Of a stretch of 19,503 nt of DNA, positions 1 to 7,972 are shown piece by piece. The notes beneath the pieces are model-generated. The model was not told the DNA's origin. It saw only the letters and a list, made by a program, of their open reading frames with translations, and ran no database searches. Origin of the DNA: Pseudomonadota bacterium (GTDB taxonomy: Bacteria; Pseudomonadota; Gammaproteobacteria; Steroidobacterales; Steroidobacteraceae); assembly GCA_021792815.1 (NCBI GenBank), contig JAJYTX010000011.1, positions 1-19,503 on the forward strand. The letters run 5' to 3'. Position numbers and translations under genes: made by a program. The first letter of the stretch is position 1, and every line of letters begins with the position of its first letter.

Positions 1-1353
1 CATGCGGCGCTCGCGCTGCGCGCCGAGTGGCAGAGTGACCTCGAGCTGGCGCATCGGCAGGCGGGCATCCAGGCGGTGCGCTTCCACGGCGTGCTGGATG
101 ACGACCTGGCAGTATGCACCGGCATCGCCTCGAGCGGACCACGGACCAATTTCGTGTTTGTCGATCAGATTTATGATCGGATGCTCGAGATCGGGGTCAG
201 GCCGTACGTCGAGCTCAGCTTCATGCCGGGACCCATGGCGAGCTCCGCCAATACCGTCTTCTGGTATCGCGGCAACACGTCGCCTCCACGGCGCATGAGC
301 GACTGGCAACGGCTGATCGCCGCTTTCGCGCATCACCTGGTCGAGCGCTACGGTCTGGAGGAAGTGGCGCAGTGGCGTTTCGAGTGCTGGAATGAGCCGA
401 ACCTGAGCTTCTGGTCGGGAACGCAGCAGCAGTACTTCGAGCTCTATCGGCACACGGCCGCGGCATTGAAAAGCGTCAGTCCGCGGCTGCAGGTCGGCGG
501 GCCTGCGACGGCGATGACGATGTGGATCGCAGATTTCCTCGCCGATTGCGCCACGTACGGCACGCCGGTGGATTTCGTCTCGAGCCATATCTATCCGGAT
601 GATCCCCAGGAGAACATCTTCGGCCGCGCCCACGCATATCCGTACGATCAGGTCATGCCGCGCGCCCTGGAGCAGGCGAACCGACAGATCCGTGCCTCGA
701 TCTATCCGCATGTGCCGCTGGTCATCTCGGAGTGGGCTTCCACCGACCCCGCATTCATCGCGCAGATGATCCGGGATTGCGCCGGACTGACCGACACCAT
801 GTCCTACTGGACGTTCTGCAACGTGTTCGAGGAGCACGGCCCCAATCGGAGCTTCATGAACGACACGTACGGAATGATCGGCACTCGCGGGGTTCCCCGC
901 CCGACCTTCCAGACCTTCAGGCTGCTGCGGCGGCTGGGAGAACAGCGGGTCCAAGCAGGCGCGGGGCCGGTGCTGGCAACACGGCGGTCCGACGGCTCGC
1001 TCGCCACCGTGGCCTGGCATCTGCAGGCGGAACGCCACCGCGAGGCTGGCGTCGGCAATCCGGTGGCCGCGCCACGGGGCGAAAGGCCTGCCGCGGGGCC
1101 AATGTTGCCGCTCAGCCTGAAGTTCGACGGCGTTGCAACCACCACGGCGCAAGTGACCGTCGTGGACCCCGCCCGCGATCCCGTTGCGCAGGCCTACGCG
1201 GCGATGGGCGCGCCTCCGTATCCCACCGGGGCGCAGATTCGAGCGTTGCGCGAGGCCGGCGCCCGGCAGATCACCCACCGGATGCCTGTTGAGGACGGCC
1301 GGCTCGAGTTGGCGCTAGCGCCCAGCAGTGTCGCATTGATCGAGCTCGGCTGA
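1..1353 (+). CDS. GH39 beta-xylosidase-like glycosidase (5' end missing)
   Basis: The frame is open from the first base, so the start codon and any signal peptide lie outside the window; about 450 residues are visible. The protein reads as a GH39 (beta/alpha)8 retaining glycosidase. It has a VRFHGVLDDD strand near the left edge, then VELSFMPGPMAS, HLVERYGLEEV, and the acid/base motif ECWNEPNLSFW (Glu codon 394-396). VGGPAT and DFVSSHIYPDD follow, and the nucleophile motif VISEWAS has its Glu at codon 730-732. Both catalytic glutamates are present, so an active enzyme is expected. A C-terminal beta-rich segment (from about base 930) fits the accessory domain of the family. GH39 members hydrolyse beta-xylosides and related glycosides, often aryl or oligosaccharide substrates; the exact substrate is not visible. 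It sits upstream of the TonB-receptor operon but is separated from it by about 490 bases, so it is probably a separate transcript. A GH39-like enzyme is near certain; xylosidase activity is inference. Confidence 0.88.
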   Translation, partial: HAALALRAEWQSDLELAHRQAGIQAVRFHGVLDDDLAVCTGIASSGPRTNFVFVDQIYDRMLEIGVRPYVELSFMPGPMASSANTVFWYRGNTSPPRRMSDWQRLIAAFAHHLVERYGLEEVAQWRFECWNEPNLSFWSGTQQQYFELYRHTAAALKSVSPRLQVGGPATAMTMWIADFLADCATYGTPVDFVSSHIYPDDPQENIFGRAHAYPYDQVMPRALEQANRQIRASIYPHVPLVISEWASTDPAFIAQMIRDCAGLTDTMSYWTFCNVFEEHGPNRSFMNDTYGMIGTRGVPRPTFQTFRLLRRLGEQRVQAGAGPVLATRRSDGSLATVAWHLQAERHREAGVGNPVAAPRGERPAAGPMLPLSLKFDGVATTTAQVTVVDPARDPVAQAYAAMGAPPYPTGAQIRALREAGARQITHRMPVEDGRLELALAPSSVALIELG

Positions 1354-1758
1354 GCCCTGCTCGGGCGTCCGGGCCTGAAAATGCCGAAAATCCGCCTCGG
1401 CGGCGGCTCGGGTCGGCAAAGGGACGGTGTGATCGCGGTCCTGAACCAGTGGCGCTGGCACGCAAACGGACGGTTCCGGCGGCAGCCGCATTTTCCCGGG
1501 AATCGTGGCGCCGGACCGCCGAATCCGTCATGCGCGTTGGCGGCTGGAGTCAGTGATGAGGCCAACGGACGATCCGCTGCCTATCATGTTGCGTAGACGC
1601 CGACCATACGCGCGGTGATGCCCGGGTCACGAAAGATTCCGCGGGCCGTCGGCCGAATCCCGGCCAGACCTGAAACGCTTTACAGAAAAGTGCAGTTTCC
1701 GCTACGCCTTGGGCTCCGTGAAAGCACCATGAAACCCGCCTCATTCACCGATCAGGGC
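1354..1758. other. Noncoding stretch between the GH39 gene and the TonB-receptor promoter
   Basis: About 400 bases without a convincing gene. A 71-codon open frame at 1381-1596 has no ribosome-binding site and an Arg/Gly/Pro-rich composition typical of chance frames in GC-rich DNA. The stretch contains a 7-bp inverted repeat (TCCGGCG at 1475-1481 and CGCCGGA at 1509-1515). Its loop carries the 10-bp palindrome TTCCCGGGAA (1493-1502). There is no following T-run, so I do not call a terminator. I recognise no RNA gene here. Confidence 0.5.
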
Positions 1759-1786
1759 TTGAAACTGTAAACGATTGCATTAGAAT
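1759..1786 (+). promoter_or_regulatory. LacI-type operator inside the promoter of TonB receptor 1
   Basis: A -35 box TTGAAA (1759-1764) and a -10 box TAGAAT (1781-1786) are 16 bp apart. The spacer holds the imperfect palindrome TGTAAACGATTGCA (1766-1779), centred on CG as in LacI/GalR-family operators. The 17-base string starting at 1766 recurs exactly at 13065, in the same position between -35 and -10 boxes of the second TonB receptor. A repressor bound here would block RNA polymerase directly. The predicted transcript start near 1793 leaves a leader of about 54 bases before the ATG at 1847, with a strong GAGGGGG ribosome-binding site at 1833-1839. Confidence 0.75.
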
Positions 1787-1846
1787 GCCTCTGGACTGGT
1801 CATTTGCACGGCGCCCGCCCGGCGCAAGAATTGAGGGGGATGAAGC

Positions 1847-4150
1847 ATGTCGTTCGGCATTTTCGCAAGCTCGTTGCGCAATGAGTCCCGTCGCTCACGC
1901 ACACAGAGCCCGTTGCTATCCGGAGTGACGCGGGAGGTTCGCCGGTGCGGCCCACGCGGCATACTCCCGCTCGCGACGCCGCTGGTTCTGGGCCTTCTCC
2001 TGCCGCGCCTCGGCATCGCGGCGCCCGCAGCGAACGCCACGACTCTGAGGGAGATCATCGTCACCGCCGAGCGGGTGCAGACCAATGAGCAGAAAACGCC
2101 GATTTCCATGCAGGTCTTCTCGCAATCGGACCTGCTCACCAAGGGGATCGTCGACGTTGAAAGTCTCGCGAATGCCACCTCGAGCCTGAGCTTCGATACG
2201 GGAAACGGCGCCGGATTCGTCGTCATGCGCGGCATCACCGGTGGCCAGGGTTTCGGCGGCCCTGGAATTACCGCGCCGTCGGTGCCCATTTCCTTCGACG
2301 GGTTCTATTACGACATGAATGTCATTTTCAATGACGCGATTTATGACGTAAAGCGCATCGAGGTCCTGCACGGTCCGCAGGGCACGTTGTTCGGGCGCAA
2401 TTCGACCGGTGGACTGATTCACGTCGTGACCAATGACCCGGGACGGAAGTTCGGTGGCTACGGGCAGCTGACGTTCGGCAGTTACAACAGGGTCGATGCC
2501 CAGGGCGCGCTCAACTTGCCGATCAGCAGCAAATTGCAGATGCGCATCGCGTTCTTTTCCGCGCAACACTCCGGCTATCATACGATGGCCTACGGCATAG
2601 GCCAGGCGGACGATCGAAACGCCAAGTCTGGTCGGCTCAAGGTGGCCTATGAGCCGACGAACTACCTCAAGGTCCTGCTCAGCTTTCAATTGACCCATGT
2701 CGGCGGCGCAGGCCCGATGGATAATGTCATCGTTCTGCCTCACAACGCGGCGGGCTTCCCGACGCACGCGGCGATTCCGCTGTCGAGTCTCGATACCAGG
2801 GCGTACAACCTGGCGATGCCGAATGCCCAGCGCACCACCGACAAGCTGACCCAGTGGCGGGTGGTCGATACCGGCCTGCCATGGGGGATGACGCTTACTT
2901 ATCTCGGCGGCTACGATCATCTGGATCATATTTCCGAGACGCCGCTCATGGGCGTTGACGCCATCGCCTATGGCATTCCGCCGACCATCGTTGGCGAGGA
3001 AACGATGAATCCCACCACCCAGGACGACGAAATCCGCCTGACATCCGCTCCGGACCGGACCATCACCTGGCAGGGCGGCCTCTTCTATTGGCGGTCTGAC
3101 ATCGGGCATAACGGTACCAATTTCCTGGACTCCGCTCAGCCCACCGCGCCGCCGTTCGTGGTCGAGCTGTACAACGACTCGCAACGCTCGATGGCCGCGT
3201 ACGGTCAGGCGGACTGGCACATTGGCCCGACGACGCTCAGCGGGGGACTGCGCTATACCAATGACCATATCGCCAGAACGGATCTGACCTCGCCTCAGGA
3301 CGGTATCTTTCCGGCGCGGAACGCGTTCAGCGAGAACGAATGGACCTGGCATTTGGGCGACACGTGGGACATCACCAAGCACAATATGGTGTACGCCACG
3401 TTCAATACCGGCTACACGACCGGCGGCTACAACCTCCTCGTGCCGTGCAACTGCACGGGCGGGCCCCTGCTGCCAACCACCATCGAGCCGTATACGCCAG
3501 AGTTCGTGAAGACCTACGAAATCGGCAGCAAGAACAAATTCTTCTCCGATCACATGCTGCTGAATCTGGCTGGGTTCTATACCAACTTCACGAACCAGCA
3601 GTTGCAGGCCTCCAACGCCGGTGGCGTGTACACGCTGAACGCGAACAAATCCAACGTGTATGGTGTCGAGGCCGAGTTCGCGGCGATCGGCAGACTCGGC
3701 CGGTTCAATCTGAACGCGACCTGGCTGCACGCCCGGTTTGACAGGCAGCTGTTGACCAATGCGATCGGTCAGACCTTCAACATCGGAGGGAATCATCTCA
3801 TCCAGGCGCCGAGCCTGTCGGTCACGGCGAGTGTGGAGCACACCTTCGTGGTCGGTCCGGGTACGGTGACCCCGAGAGTCGACACCAAATTTCAGACCGG
3901 CCAGTATTATGATTTCTACAACGTCCCGGACAGTTACCAGCCGGCGCATGAGATCACTGACGCGCATCTGATCTATGCGCCGAATGTGGGACGCTGGAGC
4001 ATAGACCTGTGGGTGCGCAACGTGGCGAACACGATCGCGATAGCCGACGAAAGCGAGAGTTTTGCGCCGCCTCTGACCCTTCCCGGTACCTACAATGTGG
4101 GCTTTCAGCCGCCCCGGACGTTCGGGGTGACCATCCTGGATCGGTTCTGA
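1847..4150 (+). CDS. TonB-dependent outer-membrane receptor 1
   Basis: A 767-residue outer-membrane beta-barrel for energised uptake of a ligand, probably a glycoside given the neighbours. The start is fixed by GAGGGGG seven bases upstream. The N-terminus is long (about 60 residues), with a hydrophobic run at 39-52 and a likely signal cleavage near AAPA-AN. The TonB-box-like segment EIIVTA lies at about 69-74. The plug domain (about 80-200) contains the canonical IEVLHGPQGTLFGRNSTGG motif and is followed by barrel strands. The protein ends in ILDRF, with the terminal aromatic residue typical of outer-membrane barrels. It shares many segments with the second receptor at 13129-15390, for example EIRLTSAPD, RFNLNATWLHA and LTYLGGYD, so the two are paralogues. 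No SusD-like partner is present, unlike Bacteroidetes systems. A YncE-like gene follows 16 bases after the stop and is probably co-transcribed. The ligand cannot be read from sequence. Confidence 0.93.
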   Translation: MSFGIFASSLRNESRRSRTQSPLLSGVTREVRRCGPRGILPLATPLVLGLLLPRLGIAAPAANATTLREIIVTAERVQTNEQKTPISMQVFSQSDLLTKGIVDVESLANATSSLSFDTGNGAGFVVMRGITGGQGFGGPGITAPSVPISFDGFYYDMNVIFNDAIYDVKRIEVLHGPQGTLFGRNSTGGLIHVVTNDPGRKFGGYGQLTFGSYNRVDAQGALNLPISSKLQMRIAFFSAQHSGYHTMAYGIGQADDRNAKSGRLKVAYEPTNYLKVLLSFQLTHVGGAGPMDNVIVLPHNAAGFPTHAAIPLSSLDTRAYNLAMPNAQRTTDKLTQWRVVDTGLPWGMTLTYLGGYDHLDHISETPLMGVDAIAYGIPPTIVGEETMNPTTQDDEIRLTSAPDRTITWQGGLFYWRSDIGHNGTNFLDSAQPTAPPFVVELYNDSQRSMAAYGQADWHIGPTTLSGGLRYTNDHIARTDLTSPQDGIFPARNAFSENEWTWHLGDTWDITKHNMVYATFNTGYTTGGYNLLVPCNCTGGPLLPTTIEPYTPEFVKTYEIGSKNKFFSDHMLLNLAGFYTNFTNQQLQASNAGGVYTLNANKSNVYGVEAEFAAIGRLGRFNLNATWLHARFDRQLLTNAIGQTFNIGGNHLIQAPSLSVTASVEHTFVVGPGTVTPRVDTKFQTGQYYDFYNVPDSYQPAHEITDAHLIYAPNVGRWSIDLWVRNVANTIAIADESESFAPPLTLPGTYNVGFQPPRTFGVTILDRF

Positions 4151-4166
4151 GCGAGGCGTTGCAGCG

Positions 4167-5273
4167 ATGGGTGGTGGTCGCGCGGTCCGTGGGACGCTGA
4201 AACAGCTACGGCTCGGCGCCGCGGCGGCGCTCGGTGCACTGCTCGGGTGCATCGGCCCCGGGGCGCGGGCCGCGGGCTACCACCTGCTGAAAGTGGTGCC
4301 GTTGCCGCAGGTGACCGGGTGGGATTATCTGAAAATCGACCCGCAGAGGCGGGAGCTGTTCGTTTCGAACAACTCCGGCATCATCGTCCTCAATATCGAC
4401 ACGCTGCGGGAGGTCGGAACCATTCCATCGACCGCGGACTGGCCGGGGGTGGGTCTGGTGCACGGCGTGGCGGTGTCGAACCGGCTGGGTCTTGGATTCA
4501 TCTCGCGGGAAATTCCCCCCTCCGTGGTGACATTCAGGCTGTCGAACCTGAAGATCCTGCGCTCGACGCCCACCGACCGCGGTACCGACGCCGTGGTGTA
4601 CGATCCAGTGACCGAACGGGTATTCACCTTCAACGGCAAGTATCCGGGCGTGCACGACGTGACCGCGATCGACGCGGTCACCGGCCGGCGACTGGCGGAC
4701 ATCGCGCTGCCGGGAGTGCCGGAATTTCCGGTGGCGGACGGCAGAGGGCAACTGTTCGACAATGTGTCGAGCGTGAGCAGACTGGCGCGGATCAATACCC
4801 GGTCACTGAACGTGACCGGTGTGTGGCCGATGGGGCGCTGCGTGCATCCGAGCGCGCTCGCCATCGATCGGCTGCACCGCAGGCTGTTTGCGGCCTGTCA
4901 GAATCGCATCATGGTGATGATTTCCGCGGTGTCCGGCCGCGTCGTTGGATCGGTGCCGACGGGCGCCGGCACCGACTCGGCGCGGTATGATCCGGGAACA
5001 CGCGATGTGTTCGCGGCCAACGGCTCCGGGACGCTGACCGTGGCGCGCGAGGTGACACCGAATCGCATGGTGCTGCTGCAGCAGGTGAGCACGGGCCCCA
5101 ATGGTCGCTCCATGGCGCTCGATCCGCAGACCCACCGGGTGTTCGTCATGACCGCGAAGTTCGGCGCATTCGGCCACTCCCTGCCGCGCTACAACCCGCA
5201 CGATCGCCTCAACCCGCACGGCTATCCGGCGATTGTGCGCGGAACGGCCCGTCTGTTGATTTTCGGGCCCTGA
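4167..5273 (+). CDS. YncE-like periplasmic beta-propeller protein
   Basis: A 368-residue exported protein. A basic N-terminus and hydrophobic segment (about 16-30) precede a possible signal-peptidase site ARA-AG near residue 36. An alternative lipobox-like LLGC ends at Cys28, so a lipoprotein is possible. The rest is a chain of short repeats of the type WDYLKIDPQRRELFVSNN, DAVVYDPVTERVFTFNG, SALAIDRLHRRLFAAC, SARYDPGTRDVFAANG and SMALDPQTHRVFVMT. These are the blades of a seven-bladed YncE/NHL-type beta-propeller. Such proteins often sit beside TonB receptors in proteobacteria, but their role is poorly defined; binding or surface presentation is a guess. A GAGG ribosome-binding site lies ten bases before the ATG. 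The 16-base gap to the receptor gene suggests one operon. The last 65 bases overlap the 3' end of the minus-strand lacI-family gene. Confidence 0.85.
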   Translation: MGGGRAVRGTLKQLRLGAAAALGALLGCIGPGARAAGYHLLKVVPLPQVTGWDYLKIDPQRRELFVSNNSGIIVLNIDTLREVGTIPSTADWPGVGLVHGVAVSNRLGLGFISREIPPSVVTFRLSNLKILRSTPTDRGTDAVVYDPVTERVFTFNGKYPGVHDVTAIDAVTGRRLADIALPGVPEFPVADGRGQLFDNVSSVSRLARINTRSLNVTGVWPMGRCVHPSALAIDRLHRRLFAACQNRIMVMISAVSGRVVGSVPTGAGTDSARYDPGTRDVFAANGSGTLTVAREVTPNRMVLLQQVSTGPNGRSMALDPQTHRVFVMTAKFGAFGHSLPRYNPHDRLNPHGYPAIVRGTARLLIFGP

Positions 5274-6288
5274 GTCGGGGCCCGCGCGGCACGGCCCCCG
5301 TACTGGCGCGGATCTCGAGCTTATGGGGCAGCGTGACCGAGACGGGATGGGTGATCGACCCCTGCAGGACTCCGAGCAGCAGGCGGACCGTCTCGCGCCC
5401 GATATCGAGCATGGGCTGCCCAATCGTCGTGAGTGGCGGGGCGGCGTAGCGTGCGAAGCGGATATCGTCGAATCCTGCGACCGAGAGTGTCTCGGGGGCG
5501 TTGCCGCCGTGCCTGTGGAGGTACTCGAGGACGCCGATGGCCATTTCGTCGTTGAAGCAGAAGACCGCGGTCGGCGGGTTGGGCTGGGCCAGCAGGCGCG
5601 CGGCTCCGGCAATCCCCGACTCGATGGAAAAATCCCCGTTGACGACCGTCACCCCACGTGCGGCACCCTGGGCACGGGCCCGGCCCATCGCGCCCCGCAA
5701 CCGGTCCCGGCTGAGTGGACTCGCGAGCGGTCCGGTGAGGATGCCGAGCCGCCGGTGTCCGAGACCGTAGAGGTGGTCCATCATCTCGGCCGAGGCGCGG
5801 GCATTGTCGATGTGTGCGCTGGGCACGCCGAGATCGGGGCTGTATTCGCAGCCGTTGACCACGGGCGGCAGGCCGGAGCGATCCCGCATCCAGGCTTTCA
5901 CCGTGTCCGGGAGGCGGTGGCCGAGGAAAATCAGGCCGTCGGCTTCCTGTCGCTGCAGCATCAGCCCGTAGCGTTCCTCGATCTCCGTGTCATGATGGGT
6001 GTCCCCAAGCAGTACGGAATAGCCCTCCCGCTGCGCGGCTTCCTCTATCCCCTGAATGATGAGCGAAAAGAACGGATTGGCGATGTCCGGCAGCGTCACG
6101 AGCAGCTTGCGTGTGGCGGCGGTCCGCAGCGTCTTGGCCGCCGCGTTCGGCATGTAACCGAGCTGCTCGATCGCCTTGAAGACCCGCCGCCGGGTGGCTT
6201 CGGCCACGATGTCGGGGTTGCTCAGAACACGAGACACGGTCGCGGTGGATACCCTGGCGCGCGCCGCGACATCATGAATGGTTGCCAT
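5209..6288 (-). CDS. LacI-family transcriptional regulator
   Basis: A 359-residue DNA-binding regulator. The start is placed at the ATG encoding MATIHDVAARA, because this is the exact N-terminus expected of the family; a GTG eight codons earlier (6312) has no ribosome-binding site. The helix-turn-helix lies at about 3-22 (IHDVAARARVSTATVSRVL). The hinge helix PNAAAKTLRT (about 47-56) carries the leucine expected to lever into a central CpG. A periplasmic-binding-protein-like sensor domain runs from about 60 to 330, with NPFFSLIIQGIE, VFCFNDEMAIGVLEYL and VAGFDDIRFARYAAPPLTT. The protein then continues about 25 residues, and this tail is encoded across the 3' end of the convergent propeller gene. 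The HTH and hinge fit the CpG-centred operators at 1766, 7933 and 13065, so it is the best candidate repressor of both receptors and the oxidoreductase operon. The inducer is unknown. Confidence 0.95.
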   Translation of the reverse strand: MATIHDVAARARVSTATVSRVLSNPDIVAEATRRRVFKAIEQLGYMPNAAAKTLRTAATRKLLVTLPDIANPFFSLIIQGIEEAAQREGYSVLLGDTHHDTEIEERYGLMLQRQEADGLIFLGHRLPDTVKAWMRDRSGLPPVVNGCEYSPDLGVPSAHIDNARASAEMMDHLYGLGHRRLGILTGPLASPLSRDRLRGAMGRARAQGAARGVTVVNGDFSIESGIAGAARLLAQPNPPTAVFCFNDEMAIGVLEYLHRHGGNAPETLSVAGFDDIRFARYAAPPLTTIGQPMLDIGRETVRLLLGVLQGSITHPVSVTLPHKLEIRASTGAVPRGPRLRARKSTDGPFRAQSPDSRAG

Positions 6289-6323
6289 CGTCCTGATCCG
6301 CCTGCTCCGCACGGCAAATTGCG

Positions 6324-6332
6324 ATTATACCA
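6324..6332 (-). promoter_or_regulatory. Extended -10 promoter of the lacI-family gene
   Basis: Read on the minus strand, the sequence is TGG followed by a perfect TATAAT (6329 down to 6324), which forms an extended -10 element (TG-N-TATAAT). No good -35 box is seen, which is normal for this class. The predicted start of transcription lies near 6317, giving a leader of about 30 bases to the ATG at 6288. No CpG-centred operator lies here, so autoregulation is not evident. Confidence 0.6.
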
Positions 6333-6539
6333 GAAGGTCGATGACCGCCCGGCGCGTGATCTGCGGCCGCATCGGTCGCCGCGGACTCGGCTGAATCCCG
6401 GTTGGAGTGTGTCGGGCAGGGCCGGCAGACACGCGGAGCGCGGTCGCGGGTTCAGGCTGCCGCACGCCCTGCCGTGGCTGCAGCCGGCGTGTGCTCATCG
6501 GACGGGTCTCAGGCAACGTGGTGCAGGCGGCCGGCGTCA

Positions 6540-7763
6540 GTGACCCCCGCCGCGGCAACACAGAGGCGTGCTTCGCGCGCGGCGCGCACTGCCGGCCCTG
6601 TCCAGGGCATCATCCTGATAACGGTGCCGCTGTTCAGCATGATGGGCGCGATGCTGATGGCGCCGCTTTTGCCGACGATGCAGGCGAGCTTTCATGCCGT
6701 GCGGTACGCCCAGGTGCTGGTGCCGTTGCTGCTCACCGCGCCGGCGCTGTTGCTGGCCCTGCTTGCGCCGGTCGCCGGTCTGGTTGCAAATCGTTTTGGG
6801 ACGCGCCGCCTGCTCCTCGCGTCCCTCAGTCTCTATGGGGTTGCCGGCACGGCGCCGATGTACCTGCAGTCGCTCGATGCGATTCTCGCCAGCCGGCTGC
6901 TGGTGGGTGTCGCCGAGGCCGGCCTCGCCACTTCGGCGGTCACCCTGGTCTCAGCGTATTTTTCCGGTGATGCGCGCCAGAAGTGGTATGCCTACCAGGT
7001 CATGCTCCTGCCCTGGATAGGCGCGGTGCTCATCGCCGTCACCGGCCTGATTGGAGATGTGAGCTGGCGGATGACGTTTGGGTTGTACGCCATCAGTCTG
7101 CTCTGGGTGCTGCTCGCAAAACTCTTTCTGTTCGAGCCGCCACGCACGGCAGGGGCCGGCCGCGGGCGGCTGCCGCCCTGGAGGCGCCTGCTGCTGGTGG
7201 CGGCGATCCAGGTGCCGGGATCGCTTTTTTTCTATGTCTCGGCCGTGGAAGTCGCGTTCCTGCTGAAGGATCACGGCGCAGCCGCGCCCAGCACCGCGGC
7301 CAACGTGACCGCGTTGGGTCTGATCATCGGCCCGCTGGGCGCGCTGCTGTCACGCAAGCTGACGCACATCCGGGTGGGGAACCTGATCGCGATCGCCATG
7401 GCTCTGATGGCGGCAGGTCTGGCAATCATGGCGCTCGGGCGCGATGTACCGGTGATCGCCACCGGTCTGGTGGTGCAGCAGGTCGGGGGTGGCTTGCTGC
7501 TGCCCACGGCCATCACCTTCGTGCTCAGCCTCGCCGGGCCCGCAGAGCGCAGCGCCTACGCCGGCGTCTGGTATTCCTGCCAAATGGTGGGCCAGTTCGT
7601 GACACCACTGGTGATGTCGGCGCTCATGTGGATGACCGGAGCGCGGACCGGGTCCGTCCTGGTCGCCGCCGCACTTGCCGCCTCGACCTGTCTCTGGCTG
7701 CTGTCGTCCGGCGCGCTGCGCGGGCCGCTGGTCGCGCCTGAGGCCCGCTCGGCGGGGCGCTGA
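6540..7763 (+). CDS. MFS transporter
   Basis: An integral inner-membrane carrier of about 407 residues, transcribed divergently from the lacI-family gene. Successive hydrophobic segments begin with GIILITVPLFSMMGAMLMAPLL and continue to the C-terminus, fitting twelve helices. The loop after helix 2 carries a motif-A-like GLVANRFGTRR (about residues 80-90). A basic central loop (PPRTAGAGRGRLPPWRR) separates the two halves. The start is uncertain: GTG at 6540 is preceded nine bases earlier by AGGCGG and gives a short cytoplasmic N-terminus. The same frame stays open upstream to GTG 6489 and TTG 6402, but that extension looks like noncoding GC-rich sequence. Its place among glycoside genes suggests import of a sugar or glycoside fragment, though MFS carriers of this general type also export compounds; direction and substrate are inference. 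Confidence 0.88.
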   Translation: MTPAAATQRRASRAARTAGPVQGIILITVPLFSMMGAMLMAPLLPTMQASFHAVRYAQVLVPLLLTAPALLLALLAPVAGLVANRFGTRRLLLASLSLYGVAGTAPMYLQSLDAILASRLLVGVAEAGLATSAVTLVSAYFSGDARQKWYAYQVMLLPWIGAVLIAVTGLIGDVSWRMTFGLYAISLLWVLLAKLFLFEPPRTAGAGRGRLPPWRRLLLVAAIQVPGSLFFYVSAVEVAFLLKDHGAAAPSTAANVTALGLIIGPLGALLSRKLTHIRVGNLIAIAMALMAAGLAIMALGRDVPVIATGLVVQQVGGGLLLPTAITFVLSLAGPAERSAYAGVWYSCQMVGQFVTPLVMSALMWMTGARTGSVLVAAALAASTCLWLLSSGALRGPLVAPEARSAGR

Positions 7764-7911
7764 CGCCGCGTTCCGATGCCAGTCACTCGGAAAGAGCCAG
7801 TCGCATCCGCACAGGGACCGCCGCCCGATGCACGCGTTTCCATCCCGCGCGCTCGATCGGCGGCGTCCGGGCGGGCCGCGCAGGCCGGTGCCCGCTGATC
7901 CCGCATGGCGA

Positions 7912-7946
7912 TTGACCGGTGAGAGTGTGGGATGATAACGTTTACA
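7912..7946 (+). promoter_or_regulatory. Promoter with overlapping LacI-type operator for the oxidoreductase operon
   Basis: A -35 box TTGACC (7912-7917) is followed after 16 bp by a weak -10 GATAAC (7934-7939). The -10 is embedded in the CpG-centred palindrome TGATAACGTTTACA (7933-7946). Read on the other strand this is TGTAAACGTTATCA, which matches the operator at 1766 in 11 of 14 positions, including the whole left half TGTAAACG. The site would therefore be bound by the same LacI-family protein. It lies before the ATG at 7973; an upstream GTG in frame at 7919 would place the operator inside the coding region and is rejected as a start. Confidence 0.65.
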
Positions 7947-7972
7947 TCCAGAAGAAGACTCCAGAGGCCGCG

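Noticed and set aside
1381..1596. A 71-codon plus-strand open frame in the gap after the GH39 gene
   Set aside because: No ribosome-binding site, low-complexity Arg/Gly/Pro composition, no recognisable family.
1916..4252. A 778-codon open frame on the minus strand opposite TonB receptor 1
   Set aside because: It mirrors the receptor codons, is Arg/His-rich without any recognisable domain, has no ribosome-binding site, and the plus-strand product is an unmistakable receptor.
6320..6335. The AT-rich GCAAATTGCGATTATACC region as a fourth LacI operator
   Set aside because: It lacks the AAC-G or C-GTT symmetry around CG; it is better explained as the extended -10 promoter of the lacI-family gene on the minus strand.
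7919..7972. An upstream GTG start for the oxidoreductase
   Set aside because: It would put the promoter -10 and the operator inside the coding region; ATG 7973 has AGAGG five bases before it and gives the normal family N-terminus.
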